Assembly: GCA_028023455.1 (NCBI GenBank)
Contig: JAQFVV010006471.1
Span: forward strand, 932,001-996,000
Origin: Epiperipatus broadwayi
Lineage: Eukaryota; Onychophora; Udeonychophora; Euonychophora; Peripatidae
Reading direction: 5' to 3'
Length of the DNA stretch: 64,000 bases
Shown: positions 46,010 through 60,368 of the stretch, in pieces
Layout of the letters: each line of letters starts with the position of its first letter
Position numbering within the stretch: position 1 is the first letter of the stretch
Program-made: the position numbers and the translations under genes
Notes under the pieces: model-generated
The model's database searches: none
What the model was told of the DNA's origin: nothing
What the model saw: the letters and a program-made list of their open reading frames with translations, nothing else

Positions 46010-47370
46010 TCTGAGAGGATTTTGTCAAGAAATATTCATATTTAAAAATGTTTTGTTACAATACTAAAAACTTTGTCAAACTAATTGACAAATATACAAA
46101 TCTATCAGACCTAAAAATAAATACAGGAAAATCCACAGCTTGGTCTATCCTATCTGGAAAAAAAATCAAATCGCGCTTCCAAGCTGAACCACAGAAATTT
46201 CTGGGATTTAATATTTCAAAATCGCAATCAGCAATGTCTAAAGAACTTCAGGCAAAAATCCTCCAGTCCACAGACCAGATCACTAAGACCCTCTCAAAGG
46301 TATACCTTTCGCTCTATGGTAAGGTTTCACTGCTAAATATAAAGATTTACAGCAAAATTGCGTACTACCTGCCAATGATGAATGCAAATAAAACATTCAT
46401 CAAGAAAATTGAGCAATATTGCTCAAGATTACTATGGAAAGGACAAACTGTTTCCATCAGCATGAGAAACATGCAGGAAAACAAAAGATTAAATGGAATG
46501 TCACTACATTCCATCACTTCAATTAACTATCAGAAATCACACACTCTGATATACAATCTAGTCCAAAAGTATGGCCATGATCAGATCACTGAATCCATAA
46601 TTCCTACCGACACCCCACCCCCCAAAAAATTAAGCTGGCTTGACCATCTAATCCTGTCAACAATGCAACAAAATACAAATGCCCATAACAACTATCAAAG
46701 CAAGATCAAGCTATGGGATGCCCATCGCATCCTAAAACAAAATAATCAAATCTCTACTACAAGATTAGGAATAACTAATCACAAGCTGATTACCCTATTC
46801 CAGTATTGGGCTCTAGAACCAAAATACTTAGATTACTTACTTAAAATTAATCTGGATGCCATGCCGGTCAACTGGTTCCTCAGATATAAAAGATCTATCT
46901 CCAAAGTCCAATCAATTTGCCACAGCTGTGGCAGGGATGAGGAAACATTTGACCACATAATTAAAACATGCATGGGTCTAGGTAATATTAAAACAATAAT
47001 ATTTAACAATTCAAAGATAGGCTACTACAAAATACTTAATATAAAAGAATGCATTCGTGGAAGAGATATTCCTACAATCAGGCTGTCAATTTTCATCACC
47101 TATGCCATTTGGATTGTAAGGTGCAAGGCACAATACCAACATTCCAAGACAGATGAAAACTCATTATTTATTCAAAGCATAGAGAAAATTAAACAAAGAG
47201 ACAAAACTCTTGCCACAACATTCATTTTTCAAGAGACATGGAAGCTATATCAGACTCTCTAATAAAGTTAACAAAGAACTTAAACACTAAATACCTAACC
47301 CTGTTTAACTCAATAATGTTAGTTCCATAACTCATCTCCATATTTGTAATATATCATCCATATTAATTAG
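46010..47370 (+). mobile_element. 5'-truncated LINE, Tx1/L1-like
   Basis: The 3' part of a non-LTR retrotransposon: the end of RT, a C-terminal domain, and a short 3' region. It is visibly less AT-rich than its flanks. The catalytic RT core and endonuclease are missing upstream, as expected from incomplete target-primed reverse transcription. The 3' border is not sharp; I place it near 47370, where the AT-rich background resumes. No poly-A tail is seen. Confidence 0.75.
46048..47262 (+). CDS. LINE ORF2 C-terminal fragment, open
   Basis: A 404-codon open frame. Residues 10-35 carry LSDLKINTGKSTAWSIL, the RT motif D/E region (usually SGLKIN..KS). KFLGFNIS follows at about residue 50, then a long helical thumb and C-terminal region including KVSLLNIKIYSKIAYYLPMM (residues 91-110). 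A zinc-binding motif of the zf-RVT kind, CHSCGRDEETFDHIIKTC, has cysteines at about residues 291, 294 and 308 and histidine at 303. The full ORF2 would be two to three times longer. That it stays open over 1.2 kb suggests a fairly recent insertion. The first methionine is internal to the ancestral protein. It is probably not expressed as a functional enzyme. Confidence 0.8.
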   Translation: MFCYNTKNFVKLIDKYTNLSDLKINTGKSTAWSILSGKKIKSRFQAEPQKFLGFNISKSQSAMSKELQAKILQSTDQITKTLSKVYLSLYGKVSLLNIKIYSKIAYYLPMMNANKTFIKKIEQYCSRLLWKGQTVSISMRNMQENKRLNGMSLHSITSINYQKSHTLIYNLVQKYGHDQITESIIPTDTPPPKKLSWLDHLILSTMQQNTNAHNNYQSKIKLWDAHRILKQNNQISTTRLGITNHKLITLFQYWALEPKYLDYLLKINLDAMPVNWFLRYKRSISKVQSICHSCGRDEETFDHIIKTCMGLGNIKTIIFNNSKIGYYKILNIKECIRGRDIPTIRLSIFITYAIWIVRCKAQYQHSKTDENSLFIQSIEKIKQRDKTLATTFIFQETWKLYQTL

Positions 47371-48661
47371 TTTAATAAATGTTTTGAGAAACTAATTTTC
47401 TCTCTCTAATTTGAACTTGTTACAGAAATAGTTGTTCAATTTTCCACTGCTTTCTTGTGGGTTCATAAAATCTACTTTTAAATTTTATCACTATCTGTTT
47501 GCTAAACATAAAAATAAAGCTATTTTTATTTTGCTGTCCATTACATTTAAAATCAAAAACTTCTCCATATAACTAGTATATATCAAACACTTGCTGACAT
47601 TTTCAATGATAAATTAAACAACAATATTTTGCCCTAATGATACAATCTTTATATAATTTATGATCAGGACTAGAATTGCTACAATTACTTACTATTCTTT
47701 ATTTCTATCAAATACGTTACTGAAATATCCAGTCTGTACATTATTTTTACTTACTTGAGTGTGACAGGACAAAAATAATTAAAAAATAATGTAAATGTAA
47801 ACAAATTAAACATGAATAGATTTTACTATATATTTCTGATAATTAATAATACAATTTAATAAATTTCAATATTATTTACAGACTTAATATACGTATAAAT
47901 ACATAAGGCAAATTAACATCTATATTTACACATACATATGGAGTTTAATGTTTACTCACATATTATCACATAATGTATAATAAATAATTTTGACTGGATC
48001 AGCTTGCATAAATTCCTAGTCTGCTACTATACATCTTTCAATAGCAAATTTCCTGAGTAAGATCGACCACAATATTTTTCAGTGAAATTGACTATTGCAT
48101 GAGCAAATCTCCTTCTGCTTTTCTATTTCCAGTTTTTATAACTTTGGACCTAGTCATCGCTAGAGTTTAATTGAGTGATCAGTCTAAAAAATGGTGGAGA
48201 GAAGCACCTTTGTGCAAAGAAAATTGTAACCCCCCCCCCCAATTCTGTGAAATAAAATTTGTAAATTAAATGATATCAGTGCTTTTGCAAGAAAGACTTG
48301 AAAATATGGTTTAGTCAGCTAATGTGTTTGGTAAATACCCAGAAAATAAAACACAAACTAAAATAAAACAAATTAATGTTTAAAAAATAATTTTTGAAAC
48401 AATAATTAAATGATACCTTAAAACAAAAATATTTATTTAGTAAATTTGAAATTTTTAATTTTTTCTTTCAACAGTTTTCAGATTATGTTTTTAACAATCC
48501 TGCAAAATTTCTAGTAGAGTTAGGAACTATTGTCAATAAGATAATTTTTCAAATATCTATGTTTTTTATTCATATTTAAAAGAACTACCACTACTTATAT
48601 CCACGAAAACATTGCACTGCTCCTCTCCTCTTCTTGGGCTGGCTCTGATATTATATAACTA

Positions 48662-48698
<37 letters not shown>

Positions 48699-49580
48699 TA
48701 ATATATATATATATATATATATATTACTTACCCAGTTATTAAAAGTTTTATGTACATCAGAGTATGATTCTTTGAAAGCTCTATCTTGTATAGCAAAGAA
48801 CAAAGAGAACCTAGCATCTGGTTTCTCACCATTATTCTTTCTTAATAAATATTTAGATCAACTTTAATCAGCAGGTCAGTAATTTAGTAAAGATAGTTGT
48901 TTGTTTGAAAACCCATTGAAAATATCTCATATATAAACTTATTTATGTTTTGTAATAACAAAATTATATTTCTTCAATAATAATATATTTACACTAATAT
49001 TACTATTTAATTTTTTATCTGGTGTTATTCAACTATCAAAAATATTATATGTATATACTCTGATATTTTAAATTTTTATACTTATATTGCTTATATTTTA
49101 TTAGGCCTACCAAACTATGTCAAATTTAAGTAGCATGGCTGATATAACTCTTACATCCTGTTAAAACCTTGTTAAAAAGAATGTTTTTTTTATTTTCAAA
49201 ATCCATTTTTTTATTTTTAAATCAGAATCTCCCTGACACAAAACTTGTTTACATTTTCTATTAACAAAAATACTTTCAATATAAAGAAGGGAATAAACCT
49301 CCAGTTTATAAATAAATATATAAAAAGACTATTTATTATAGTAAAATATGTTCACTTATTTTCATTCAATAATAAACATTTCTCAAAAAAATTTGGTAAG
49401 AATTAAATAATTTGACATGCAATAATATCTTTTTTAATTTTATGTTTTTTATATATTCTGTTTTCCTTAGATTTTGACTCTAGTATGAATTAGGGATCAA
49501 TTGTAAGTTTTTAGTTAAAGAACACATCCAAGAAAAAACAGTTTATTAAAATGTAAATAAATAATACAATAATTCTGTCA
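47371..49580. other. AT-rich stretch, no gene
   Basis: Nothing recognised apart from a C-run at 48230-48240 and the TA hairpin at 48668-48726. Confidence 0.5.
48668..48726. repeat. (TA)n hairpin
   Basis: TA runs flank TAAGTAATATAT and are closed by ATATTACTTA, forming a self-complementary stretch. Confidence 0.8.
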
Positions 49581-49594
49581 AATAATATAAATTA

Positions 49595-49785
49595 TGGTAC
49601 ATGTATAAAATATGACATCTAGAGTAGAAAAAATTCAAAACTATTAACCACTAATACTATTTTACATATGTCACCATGATTCTGGTATACATTGCCCAAA
49701 GCACTTGGCCAAATAGTATTAGAGGTTAATAGTTATCAATTTTTTTCTATTCTGGTTGTCACATTTTATACATGTACAATAATTT
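49595..49785. mobile_element. Small inverted-repeat element (MITE-like)
   Basis: GTACATGTATAAAATATGAC near 49596 mirrors GTCACATTTTATACATGTAC near 49758, and AACTATTAACCACTAATACT mirrors AGTATTAGAGGTTAATAGTT, giving arms of about 70 bases and a loop of about 45. The arms are about 85-90% identical by eye. No coding capacity. Confidence 0.7.
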
Positions 49786-51835
49786 ATTAAAATGTGTAAA
49801 AAGATAATACAGCATCTAAAAAACAGATATTATTTAAAATAGTAAAAGCTATTTAGTAAAATGTACAAAAAGATGATGTGATATATAAAAAAAGAGAGAA
49901 AGATAATATTAGTAAAAAACTTTGCACAAACACAGCATCAATTCTACACCTCACATTTCAGAGGCTTATACTCTACCACTACTCCAAACTGCACACCACA
50001 CTAAAACTCTGTAAAATATTATTGATAAAGAGAATTTTATTATATGCAGAATTTCTGAAATTATGAGACAATATTTTTAAAATAAGTTTTATTTTTAAAT
50101 AAATTATTAATAATAATATGTTGCTTTTATAAATTAGATTACTTTAATAAAAATGATTGAGAAATCTAAACATTTACATATAAAATTTATTAATTATGGA
50201 GATGAAAGGGCATCAGCCTGTTCAGTTTTGTGCAATGGTAGAATATATATGAAATATATTTTAAGGCAAGCAATTATCACAATAAGTTTAATTAAAAAAG
50301 TATTCATCTTATATTTAAATAAAAAATATTTACATTCAATGTATTTCTAATAATAAAATGATTTGAAAATGTAAACATTTTTATTTACATATAAATTTTA
50401 TTTATCATCTTGGTGCTCCCGTAATAAAGCATCTTTGTGCTCACACAACCTGCACACCCACACACAGCAGCCCTGGAGAGGGGAATAAATAATAACTGAG
50501 GATTAACAAGCTTATCTTGGCATTAAATACACTATTTAATTTACTAATTAATTTTTTCTAATTAGTTTTATTCTGCATTTTGATAAACATGTTTTTATTA
50601 AGTATTCTTCAATATTTCTGGATTAACTCTTATATATATATATATATATATATTGCATTAATGAAAAACAGCATATACAATGATTTAATTAGCAATTAAA
50701 TCATAATACTTTTAATTATTTAACAGCTATTTTTACTTTAATATTTTTAACAGCATTTTCTATTTTATTTTTACTCTGTAAAAATAATATACTGCTCAGC
50801 AGAAATCTCTCCAACAACACCTCACAAAGAAACAATGAAGACATCATATCCTACTTATAAGAGCATGAGGGTTTTAATAATATTCCAGCCATGTTTATCC
50901 TTTGTACTGAATACCTGAAAAAAAATCTTCAGCTTATTTAAAACCTAAAAAATGTCAAAAGTTTACCATATCCGACCTCAGCTTATTTAAAATCTAAAAA
51001 CAATCCAATTTTACCAGGTCTGATCTCCAATTCCAATTTGTGATAATCCCAAACATATATGCTTACTGATAAACCATGATATATATATAACGTTCATAAA
51101 AATGTATAAACAATTTGTTTTTTTATATAAGCACAAGAACCCTTTTTACAATGAAGTAAAGTTTTGCTTTGAATATCGTATATATACAGTAATTATTTAA
51201 TGGTTTTATGTCAAAAACCAATGATTATATTAATAGTGATTTAGATGTTAAACTATCTAAAGACTTCACATCCGCATCATTTTTAAAGCACATTTGTTAA
51301 GCTTGTAACACTACAGATTTCAACTGCTTCATCAAAGTTTAAAAATATAGGCTCCGTTAATGCCATTAAGCTTTAATGTTACTGCAATTTTCTCTTTAAG
51401 TATAATAGTTAAACTAATAAAAAAAAAAGTAAAATGAGAAAAAAAATATATTATTGTCTGTCATAAAATAATATAACTTTTAACAAGATTTACTAACCAA
51501 AATGTAATTGTAATAAAATTCCTAAATAGTTTTAAAAAAAATTGTTTGTTAGAATTAATATTAGTTGCAAATGAAATAATTGTGTTAACGTTATTTTTTT
51601 TTTGTATAGAGAGCACTTTAAATATTACATTACAAATTGTCTGATCGTTGGAAGGTTAATGCTGATGACATTTTATTTGTGGTTATATGTTGAACTATTT
51701 TCGTTATCAATTAAATTGTGAAATATTTTTTAAAAAAATTCAAACTGCATTTTTACCTTTCTAAATACATTCGACTGTTAGTAAAAACATAATCAAACAT
51801 AAATATAATATTTTGAGGGCTATTATTCTCTTCTT
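49786..51835. other. AT-rich stretch, no supported gene
   Basis: Contains an imperfect tandem repeat of about 49 bp at 50927-51024 (units starting CTTCAGCTTATTTAAAACC and CTCAGCTTATTTAAAATC) and a TA run at 50632-50652. Open frames here lack any family signature. Confidence 0.5.
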
Positions 51836-51837
51836 TT

Positions 51838-51970
51838 CTTTAGGTGTCTTCTTCCAGCTCTGTCATTTGGCAATGGGAACTGAACTAGTGACCTTTACAT
51901 TCGTGAATACTGAATTTAAAATAATGCTCTAATCAAGCTATTTTGTCAAATTGTGAGATCTCTACCTAAC
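51838..51970 (-). mobile_element. tRNA-derived SINE, minus strand
   Basis: On the minus strand, TAGCTTGATTAGAGCA (A-box-like, near 51947-51932) is followed about 40 bases later by GGTCACTAGTTCAGTTCCC (B-box-like, near 51893-51875). This is the internal RNA polymerase III promoter layout of a tRNA-derived SINE head. Downstream, GAAGACACCTAAAG near 51850 resembles, from memory, the body of SINEs common in cephalopod genomes. The tail is not clear. Confidence 0.5.
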
Positions 51971-54900
51971 TGAAGGTTGACATAACTAAGTAATAGAGTA
52001 TTACCATCATGTGATACTACTTTATCATATTTAGTAGTACATTACCTTGCTTACTACTCTTTTAGCATAATTCATTTAGCATTCTAAGATTTAGAGCTAC
52101 ATCATAAATTTTAAGAAGTTCTTTGTACCAATGAGATAGATTGAATATTACAGTTATTTCAATTTAACTGTTTAGGATCTTAATTCACACTTAAGCAATT
52201 CAATTGAAACTCATTTAATGGCCAAACATATTCCATAGCATACTTTCATAGTTATTTTGTGGCCTGTGCAATTTAGAACAATACTAAAATTACCAGGATT
52301 ACTTCTCAGATGAATAACATAAAAATAAACTTGGTTCAGATTGTTAAGTGCTCAATCTATCACTGTAATGTCTAATGTTATATACCAATTAAGCAATTTA
52401 CCATATAATTATTTATTTACAATTCACCATAATATTAATTAATGCAGATTTATTGTGCTGTGTGAAATCTTTTATTTCATTATATTTGTAACAATATAAT
52501 CAAAAAAATAGTATGCTAATTATGTTATATTTATTAGTATCAGTCATGTAAAAGTATATTTTGCTTTATTATTTTAAAATTTATATATACTATCTTCTGT
52601 AAAACTATTTTAATTGCTTTATTTTTCTTCATCTTTTCATTTTTTACACATTACTCATGATTTCTCAACTTTTTAACAACATGTGCTTTTTAATTCCCAT
52701 TTTTTATTTTTTGTAGTACATTACTAATTTTTCCATTCACTTTTTTCATATTTCTACATTTTTAATCTTATAAATTTAATATATATTTTTATTTTATTTT
52801 TCTAAAATTTATACAGTAGTTTTTTCTTTAATTTTAATAAACCCATTGAATTTTTCACTTAAATTGTTCTCTCAACATAATCTCAATTGATTTCCATTGT
52901 TTTCTCTCTCTCTTGCTACTCTTCATTAATTTTATTTTAAAATAGTTATTGTTAGATTATTATATGTACATTATTTTTTTTGGAGGGGGGAGGATCTCAT
53001 CTACGTTATATATTTGCCATAAAATTAAATGATTGGCGCCAAAGATAATTTTTCTATTTTGTTGTTGTTATTGAAAAAATTCCTTAAGTATTATGAATTA
53101 TTCTTATATTTTTGTTCCCTTTATAACTGGATTAAATAAAATAAAGCTTTTTTTTTAATTTATTAAATCCAATGCTGTTTTAAAATCAATATAATATAGA
53201 TTGTTAACTCTTATTTATTTTTTGAATTATGATTGTTGTCTTATGTGTTACTTTACAAAATCCATCTATTCCTATCTTTTTCATGTAACATTTGAATCTA
53301 AAATGTTACATTTTTAAAAATATATATTATATAGACAGTGCATTCTCTACTGAGATGAAAATACTGATTTTCAAGCCTTCATCTTTTTATTGTTTTGAAT
53401 AAAAATATTACACGCATATTATGGTCTTTACCTAGTAATAGTTGTTGATTGAAACAAAAAGATTATTGGATTGATTTCTGAAGATAATTAGATTTTGTAC
53501 ATTTTAATGCTCAAACCTTATGTGAGCTCCAAAGAAATGGTATATTTAAGTATTTATCTTATATATAATTACTTTAAAAAGTAGTACTATATTTTATTTT
53601 TTATTATGTTAACCTATCATTGACAAAATGCTATATTATTACTTTATTTATTACATTTTTTTCTTATTCATACCTATATCTCTATTTGCATTTTTATCAC
53701 TTGAATGTGTTAGTCTAATACTATTTTTATTTATATTTTTAGTTTTAAATTTTATCATTAATTTTTTATAAATAAAAATCTTAATTTCAGTACCTGTTTA
53801 TTAAATATTTAATCTTACTAAATCAAATTGCCTTCAATAAGTATATTAAGCCCTTAAAATAACTCTTTATTTGTTGTTATTATCCTACTGACTTGACACT
53901 GCTTTTTTTTTTTTTGCAAGCAAAGAATTTAACATCCATCCATATATATATAATTATGAGCAGGAATAATTAATCATATAGCTGCTTCCCCCATAAGATG
54001 TATTTTAAAATATTGCTTGGAATTATTATATCTAAGAATCTCCATAAACTGTTATTGTTTTTATTGGTTATTTTTCATCATCAATGATTTTAAGACTATT
54101 GTACTGTATCTATAACTGTCCAAAAGAAGGTAGTGAAATCACTTGATCATTAATGGTACATAATATCTCTAAAAATATTATCCTTATGTTCTATATATTT
54201 ATATGCATTAACCTCTTTTATTTATTTAACTACATACTAATTAATTTAAACAGATATATATATTTTTAAATTGTAATAAAATAAAAAACTAATTTGGATC
54301 AAACTGGCTATTGACTTATAACTCCAGAATTCTAAAGACATAATATCCAACATGAGTATTGCAAGACCTCTTTACTTTATTTGAGACTCACAATAATTCT
54401 AAAGTTCATTCCACTTTAACCAATTGTAGTTGTAATCAACTGTGTAAATTTTTCATTAGAGAAAATGCATAAGTAAAAGATATCAGCAAGATAGATGCAA
54501 AGATTAACATTTTATAAAGGTATCACTTGCTTATAATATCTGTAATGTAAATATAAATAAATGAATATATTATGGTTACTCAATCCCAATTTGGAAAAAA
54601 AATCTTTATTTGAGGTCTACAATTCAGATAAAATATGTATATTTATTTCAAATATTCATTGCTCCATAAACACCTCACTATAAGAAAGCAGTGAATGAAC
54701 AGACATTTTAAGCTTGTTCACTAGCCATTAATGACAACATTATGGTCTTTTTCTTCTGTTGTATGTTTTGGCTATGAAATCTAGATATTCACTTTTTAAT
54801 AAATAATGGTATTAGATTAGCTGTAGAGCAGCCATTTGAAAAAAAATTATAATCATTTTAAAATATTTAATTACCTGAAAATATCTTCATGTTTTATTGC

Positions 54901-57900
54901 AACTTGTATTTCACATTTTGAGCATAGAAAACAAATGTCAAACTGTCTAATGATGATCTTCAGCAAAACAAGGTTATTACTTTTAATTGAATGAATCTAT
55001 CAGTGAATTATACTTGTAACATATAGTAAATAAAAGTATGAGTCAAAAAGAAAATTTCTTTATTGACTATTATATTACAATATAAAAAGAAAACTGTTGA
55101 AGTGGTATTTGTACTGAGAAATACATTTATTTAAATCATTAAATGTAACAAATCTTTTCAATAATATTAAATACTGCTTGAACAATATTGAAAATATATT
55201 TAACATGTTTGTTTTTATTCTGATGTTTACTGTTTAAACCATCAAATATTCTGAAATGCCTTGGCAACAAAGTGCAAATTTTGGAAATCTTTCTCTCTTT
55301 CAAATCCATAGTTAACAATTGGAAAATTATTCTTTTTACTTATAAAATTATATTACTGTAATGTAATTAATGATCAAATGTAGTTATATATTAAAGTGCT
55401 ATTACTTATGAAGCCTCTTCAATGATCTATTATATAGATCTTTTTTATCTAAGTATAATAAGTTACTTCTGTATCAAATCCATGCTTAGAAATCTTTTTT
55501 TCTATATTGTTGCTTTTTTTTTTACTTTTTAATGTAATCTAACTAATATCTATCCTGAATAACAACATTGTTAGATGGTATTAGAGATTGGATTCTAATC
55601 ATATCAAAAGAATAATAATTATGATTAAGCAACCATAACCTAATTTTGTAGACAAAGTTGAAAATTTTATGAAAAGGCAATATGTTATTTGTATGATTGC
55701 TTATTGATATTTTATATTTATGCCTTTTCTTTGTTGGAAAGCTTATACTATTGACCATAATCACAGTTGTTTGAAGTTGAATAAAATTTAGAAATGTAGT
55801 TAGCTGCTAATAAAGAGAACATTACAAAGAGTATCTTATTGCTCAATCACATCCCCTAATAAATAGCATCATCATTAACGATGAAATCTAGGGCACCCAG
55901 ACACCAAATGCCACACAATCCTCTTTTAACTTTATTGAAACAGATAGTTAAAATTAAAACAAAATTTCTGCTTTACATTTTAAAAATTTTAAATTCTATA
56001 TTTAAAAGAAGGTGCCAAAAAAAAAAAAAAAAGAAAGACTGAATAAAATTCATTTTTCAGAAATAATAAATATAATTAATTCAAAATTCTATAAAAAATC
56101 AAAAAAAAAATCAAGATTCTTTTAAAAGTAACATAGAATTGAAAATGTGCAGTACATAAAGCTTATACATAGCAAAGATTGTTCAATTTATAATTCACAT
56201 CTCAATAAAACTCTTCTCAGTCAATTTTTATGCTTAATCTAACTTTGAAATGGTTTTGAATAACTGCTAAAGTGCTTACTGTATAAATCCAATATCACCC
56301 AGAGCAATATTTTCAGAGAGAGAAATTACAGTTTTTAAAACTATCTAAAATATAAGAGTTTAGAATAATAATAATTCACGGGAAGAGGTGATTCCTCAAG
56401 TAATGCGGCGATAATTGTATTCTGTTCTATTGCCAGCAAAAGATTTACCGTTCCAAAGCTTCTGCTTTCTGCATTCATTCTCTGTAAAGAAAAAAAATAA
56501 CGAAGGAAAAAACATTCTAAATAAAATATTCTTAAGATGCTTAATGCTATGATATAGCAGTCGCTCACATACAAAAAAAAAAAAAAACTGATCTAAATAT
56601 TTTTTACAGAATAAATATTTAAAACTTATATTGATTCTAAATGTTATAAAACTATTGTGCAAGCGCAATATATACATATAGACACATACAGTGTGTATAT
56701 AACAAAAGAATTTCATAATTATTTGCTTAGTGCATTACTTGTCTACCATTAACCTGAATTTCAAACTAACGAGTGGAGTTTGGAGACTCATTCAAAATAA
56801 AAAATTATCTAGCAAGCTCATGATTTTCCAGAAAATAAATAAATTATATAGTCATCTGTTCAAGAGATTATATGATTTTGAAATGCAACAATTATATTCA
56901 ATTGAGACATGTTCCTTCTTTCACATTTGGAATCAATTCACCAATATCTAGTTCTTAATTTCCCCAAACATTGACTACAAAACTCTTCAATAGTGAGCCA
57001 ATTCAGGTAGTCTGTTATATTGATTACTAGATAGGTAACCAGATAGTTTTAGTCAAAAGATAAATAATGTTGATTGTTTGAAGACTGTTGACCCACCATA
57101 AAATAAAAATGTAATATAATGCTCTTTACCACTTGTCTCATAAATCTAAAGATACTGAAACAATGTTACTACAATTAAATATATAATAAATGGTTAGCAC
57201 TACTTTCTAACCCAAATGGTAATCTAAGTGCAGTTTTCAGATGCCTTTGTGTTTATTCACGATTAAAATCACTTTGAGAAAAGAGTCAGTAGTAAGTAAA
57301 ACTAATGGAGAGTATTAAAAAAAGAAGAAAAAGTTTTAATTTTAAAATATCTTATTACATAAAGACAAATTAACAGGAAAAATATGCAAAAACTTTGATT
57401 AAGTAAAATTCAAAATCTGAAATATATATATAATGGTTTTAAAATGAATCATTCTTTAAGAAATAAATAAATAATGGGAAATTCATTTGGACATGTTCTT
57501 AAAAATAAGTTATTTTAAGAAATATGTCATAAAAATTATAATGAATTAAAGAGACAAAAATATGGAAAAAAAAAAAAAATTAGAACTACGTTTATTTAAA
57601 AAAAAAAAATAAACATAAAATAATATAAAAAAGATTGTCTTTAGATAAAATAATATAAAAAAGATTGTCTTTAGATAATTTATGAAATTTGTCATTTGGA
57701 AAATATCATTTAAACAAACCCGCAGCTATGTCAAACAGAAGTAATTAGTAGTTTCTAGATAAAATTTATTTTCCTTTAATACATTCTTTTCTAGCTTTTG
57801 TTTTAATCATGAAAAATGTAGGATTCAAAATTGGAACCAACACATTATGTATCTGGCAGCCATCTTAACTTCTTTTTTTACTATCAAAGTAATAGCTTAA

Positions 57901-60368
57901 ACTCAAAAATTTACTACAGTTCTGAATCTAAATCAACTTTCTCATAGAATTATATAAATATGATACCAAACAGTAACTACATATTCTAGTAATCTTAATT
58001 CTATTATAATTATAGGTTGCTTATTAATGTCAATACAGCAATACTATATTTTCAGCTTATTATAAATAAGAATACCTGTTCTTTTTTATTTTAATACTAT
58101 CTTTTCTAAATTTGATTAATCAATATTCTTCAACTAGTAGAGCACTGATAAGGTAAAAGCTAAGAATTATTCGAGAATTAGATGAAACTGCATTTCTATC
58201 AGGAAACCAGATGTCATTAATACAAACAAAAAAAAGAGCTATATTTCTATGTAGTACTGTAATAGACTGAAAGAATGATGTTATGTTGGCATATATTATT
58301 TACAATAATATCCTTTGTGGTATATAGTAGATAAAATTTCTTGCACATTTGAAGTCAAAAATAAAACACAATCTATAAATTCTCAGGAATAATTATTCTT
58401 CTAAGCTTCATTTATATTTAAATAAACTATTTAGGAATGAAAGCTTCCCAAATGAGTAAAAAAAAATGTTTTTCATTAACCAACTGCAGATGTGAGAGCA
58501 TTTATTTATGTCTTTTTTAAATCTGATATAACTGACATATGTGTCTTATCAATACTTGTATGTATTATTATAAACTTAACTACAACTAATTATATAATTA
58601 TTATTTAACAGAGTTACATTTTATATTACAAATAAATACGTATTTTGTTTTGTAGTTAGTGATGTTGGGACTTGGCACAGATGGTGAAGAGAGTTCTTTT
58701 AAAACAAGTCATGTGTGTCTTATATTATCATAATTGACAATTTAGAGATGTCTACTACATAATGTATTGTCATGGTAGAAAAGAAATTAGATAAGAAAAG
58801 TCAGTTTCTGAATCATCAAACTTAAAACAATATACAACAATTTATTATAAAAAGTAAACAGCAACAGAAAGATTTGGAGATTAAAATCAAAGGAAATATA
58901 CAAAGGTTGATGATTATACTGAGCTGCATGATAGTTTAGATTAGGGATTTTTATCCTTACAAAGCAAGAAGCAGCATTAGTCATAAATATTGAAAAACAA
59001 TATTAAAAATATTGAAGATCAAACAATAAAAAAGTCAACATGTGATACAACAAGAGAATGTTTTTATTATAATTAGAACAAGTGGAAACTAAGAGCTTTA
59101 TGGAATTTTAAAGAAATTCTATCCAAGAAAATGACTCTTGAAATACATTAAAAATAGTCCAGTCATATTCCTTAGTATGACACTTTTCAAAGATGGAGAG
59201 GAAGAAAATCTCTGAATACCTTAATGGTTTGCTGAATCTCATTATTTTTTAGAAATTAAAAGAATTAGAAAAAATTTTTGTAGATGGAAATAATTTGTAT
59301 GATGATTTCAAAAATCATTGAGTCTCAATGATCCATAAATCTAAGATGTTTGATGAATATTGGATATTATATCTCAGGAAATTTTGGAGTGAAGAATGGC
59401 AAATTGTTGTGTGGTATTAGGGACCATAGATGTCAAAATGAAAGTTTGTCTCACTTTTTCTGAGACAAATTTAAAAACTGGGGATTCTTACAGAGTTTGA
59501 TATGTCAAAAACTGCAAATTATCTTGGTATAACATCTTCAAGAATATAAAATAAGTTGTGGCTACAATGAGATTCTGCAGTAGCTATGATTTCTCTTGTA
59601 GTCAATTTGCAATTAAAATTGGATTCTTCTTCCCAAATATAAAATACAATAGGCTTAAAAAATTTTTAGTTGGGATGGGCATAAGAAGAATGGAATGAAG
59701 ACTTATTTTGAAATAATTCTCTTATAAAGAGGACAGAATAAAACACGATGTCTAGACTTTACCAAAAACAATGTTCTCAGGCCTAAAACTTACCCAAAAT
59801 GTTTGAACATAATTATTGTTTATGATTAATGCCTCTTATTCAATAGAAAAAACAGATCAAAACAACAACACTAAAAATTTAGCTAAGGAACTATTTTAAA
59901 AACTGGAAGAGAAAATGTACATCATATTGATTCAATATAAAAGATATTGTTCTAGTAAAATATGTACAAGTGAGTTTTAACTGTAAGGATATAAGATTTC
60001 TTTTTTTATTTTTATGAGGATCTATATAAAATTTATTTTAAATATGATGAAAATGCTTTTTTGATAAAGACTACAAAGGCAGTGCATTCAGGTAAATCTG
60101 TAAAATCATGAAGCATACACTATCTGTCAAATGATTTTTTAAGTAAATGAAGAGAGAATTGAAACAGTAAATGTTATTTCCCAAAATTATACACTACTGA
60201 GTAAATCAAAATTGTATTTTAAAAAAAAATAATCTTCTAAAAGTTTAAAAAAAGTAGCACATTTAATATAATGGGGAATTTTAATTATTTGTTTACTTAA
60301 ATATAATAATATTTGAAATATAGGCATACTTTATATACCTGAAGTTTATTTGTATTTGAACACAAACT
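51971..60368. other. Long AT-rich stretch, no supported gene
   Basis: Scanned on both strands without finding a coding domain. Local items are a G-rich patch GGAGGGGGGAGGA near 52981, poly-A runs near 56016 and 56571, an exact 30-bp tandem duplication at 57615-57674, and an unexplained, slightly less AT-rich stretch at 59150-59700 with no recognised content. Confidence 0.5.
57615..57674 (+). repeat. Exact 30-bp tandem duplication
   Basis: Units starting ATAAAATAATATAAAAAAGA occur at 57615 and 57645. Confidence 0.9.

Noticed and set aside
56341-56716. Overlapping minus-strand frames of 77 and 106 codons
   Set aside because: Low-complexity, in different frames over the same DNA, no motif.
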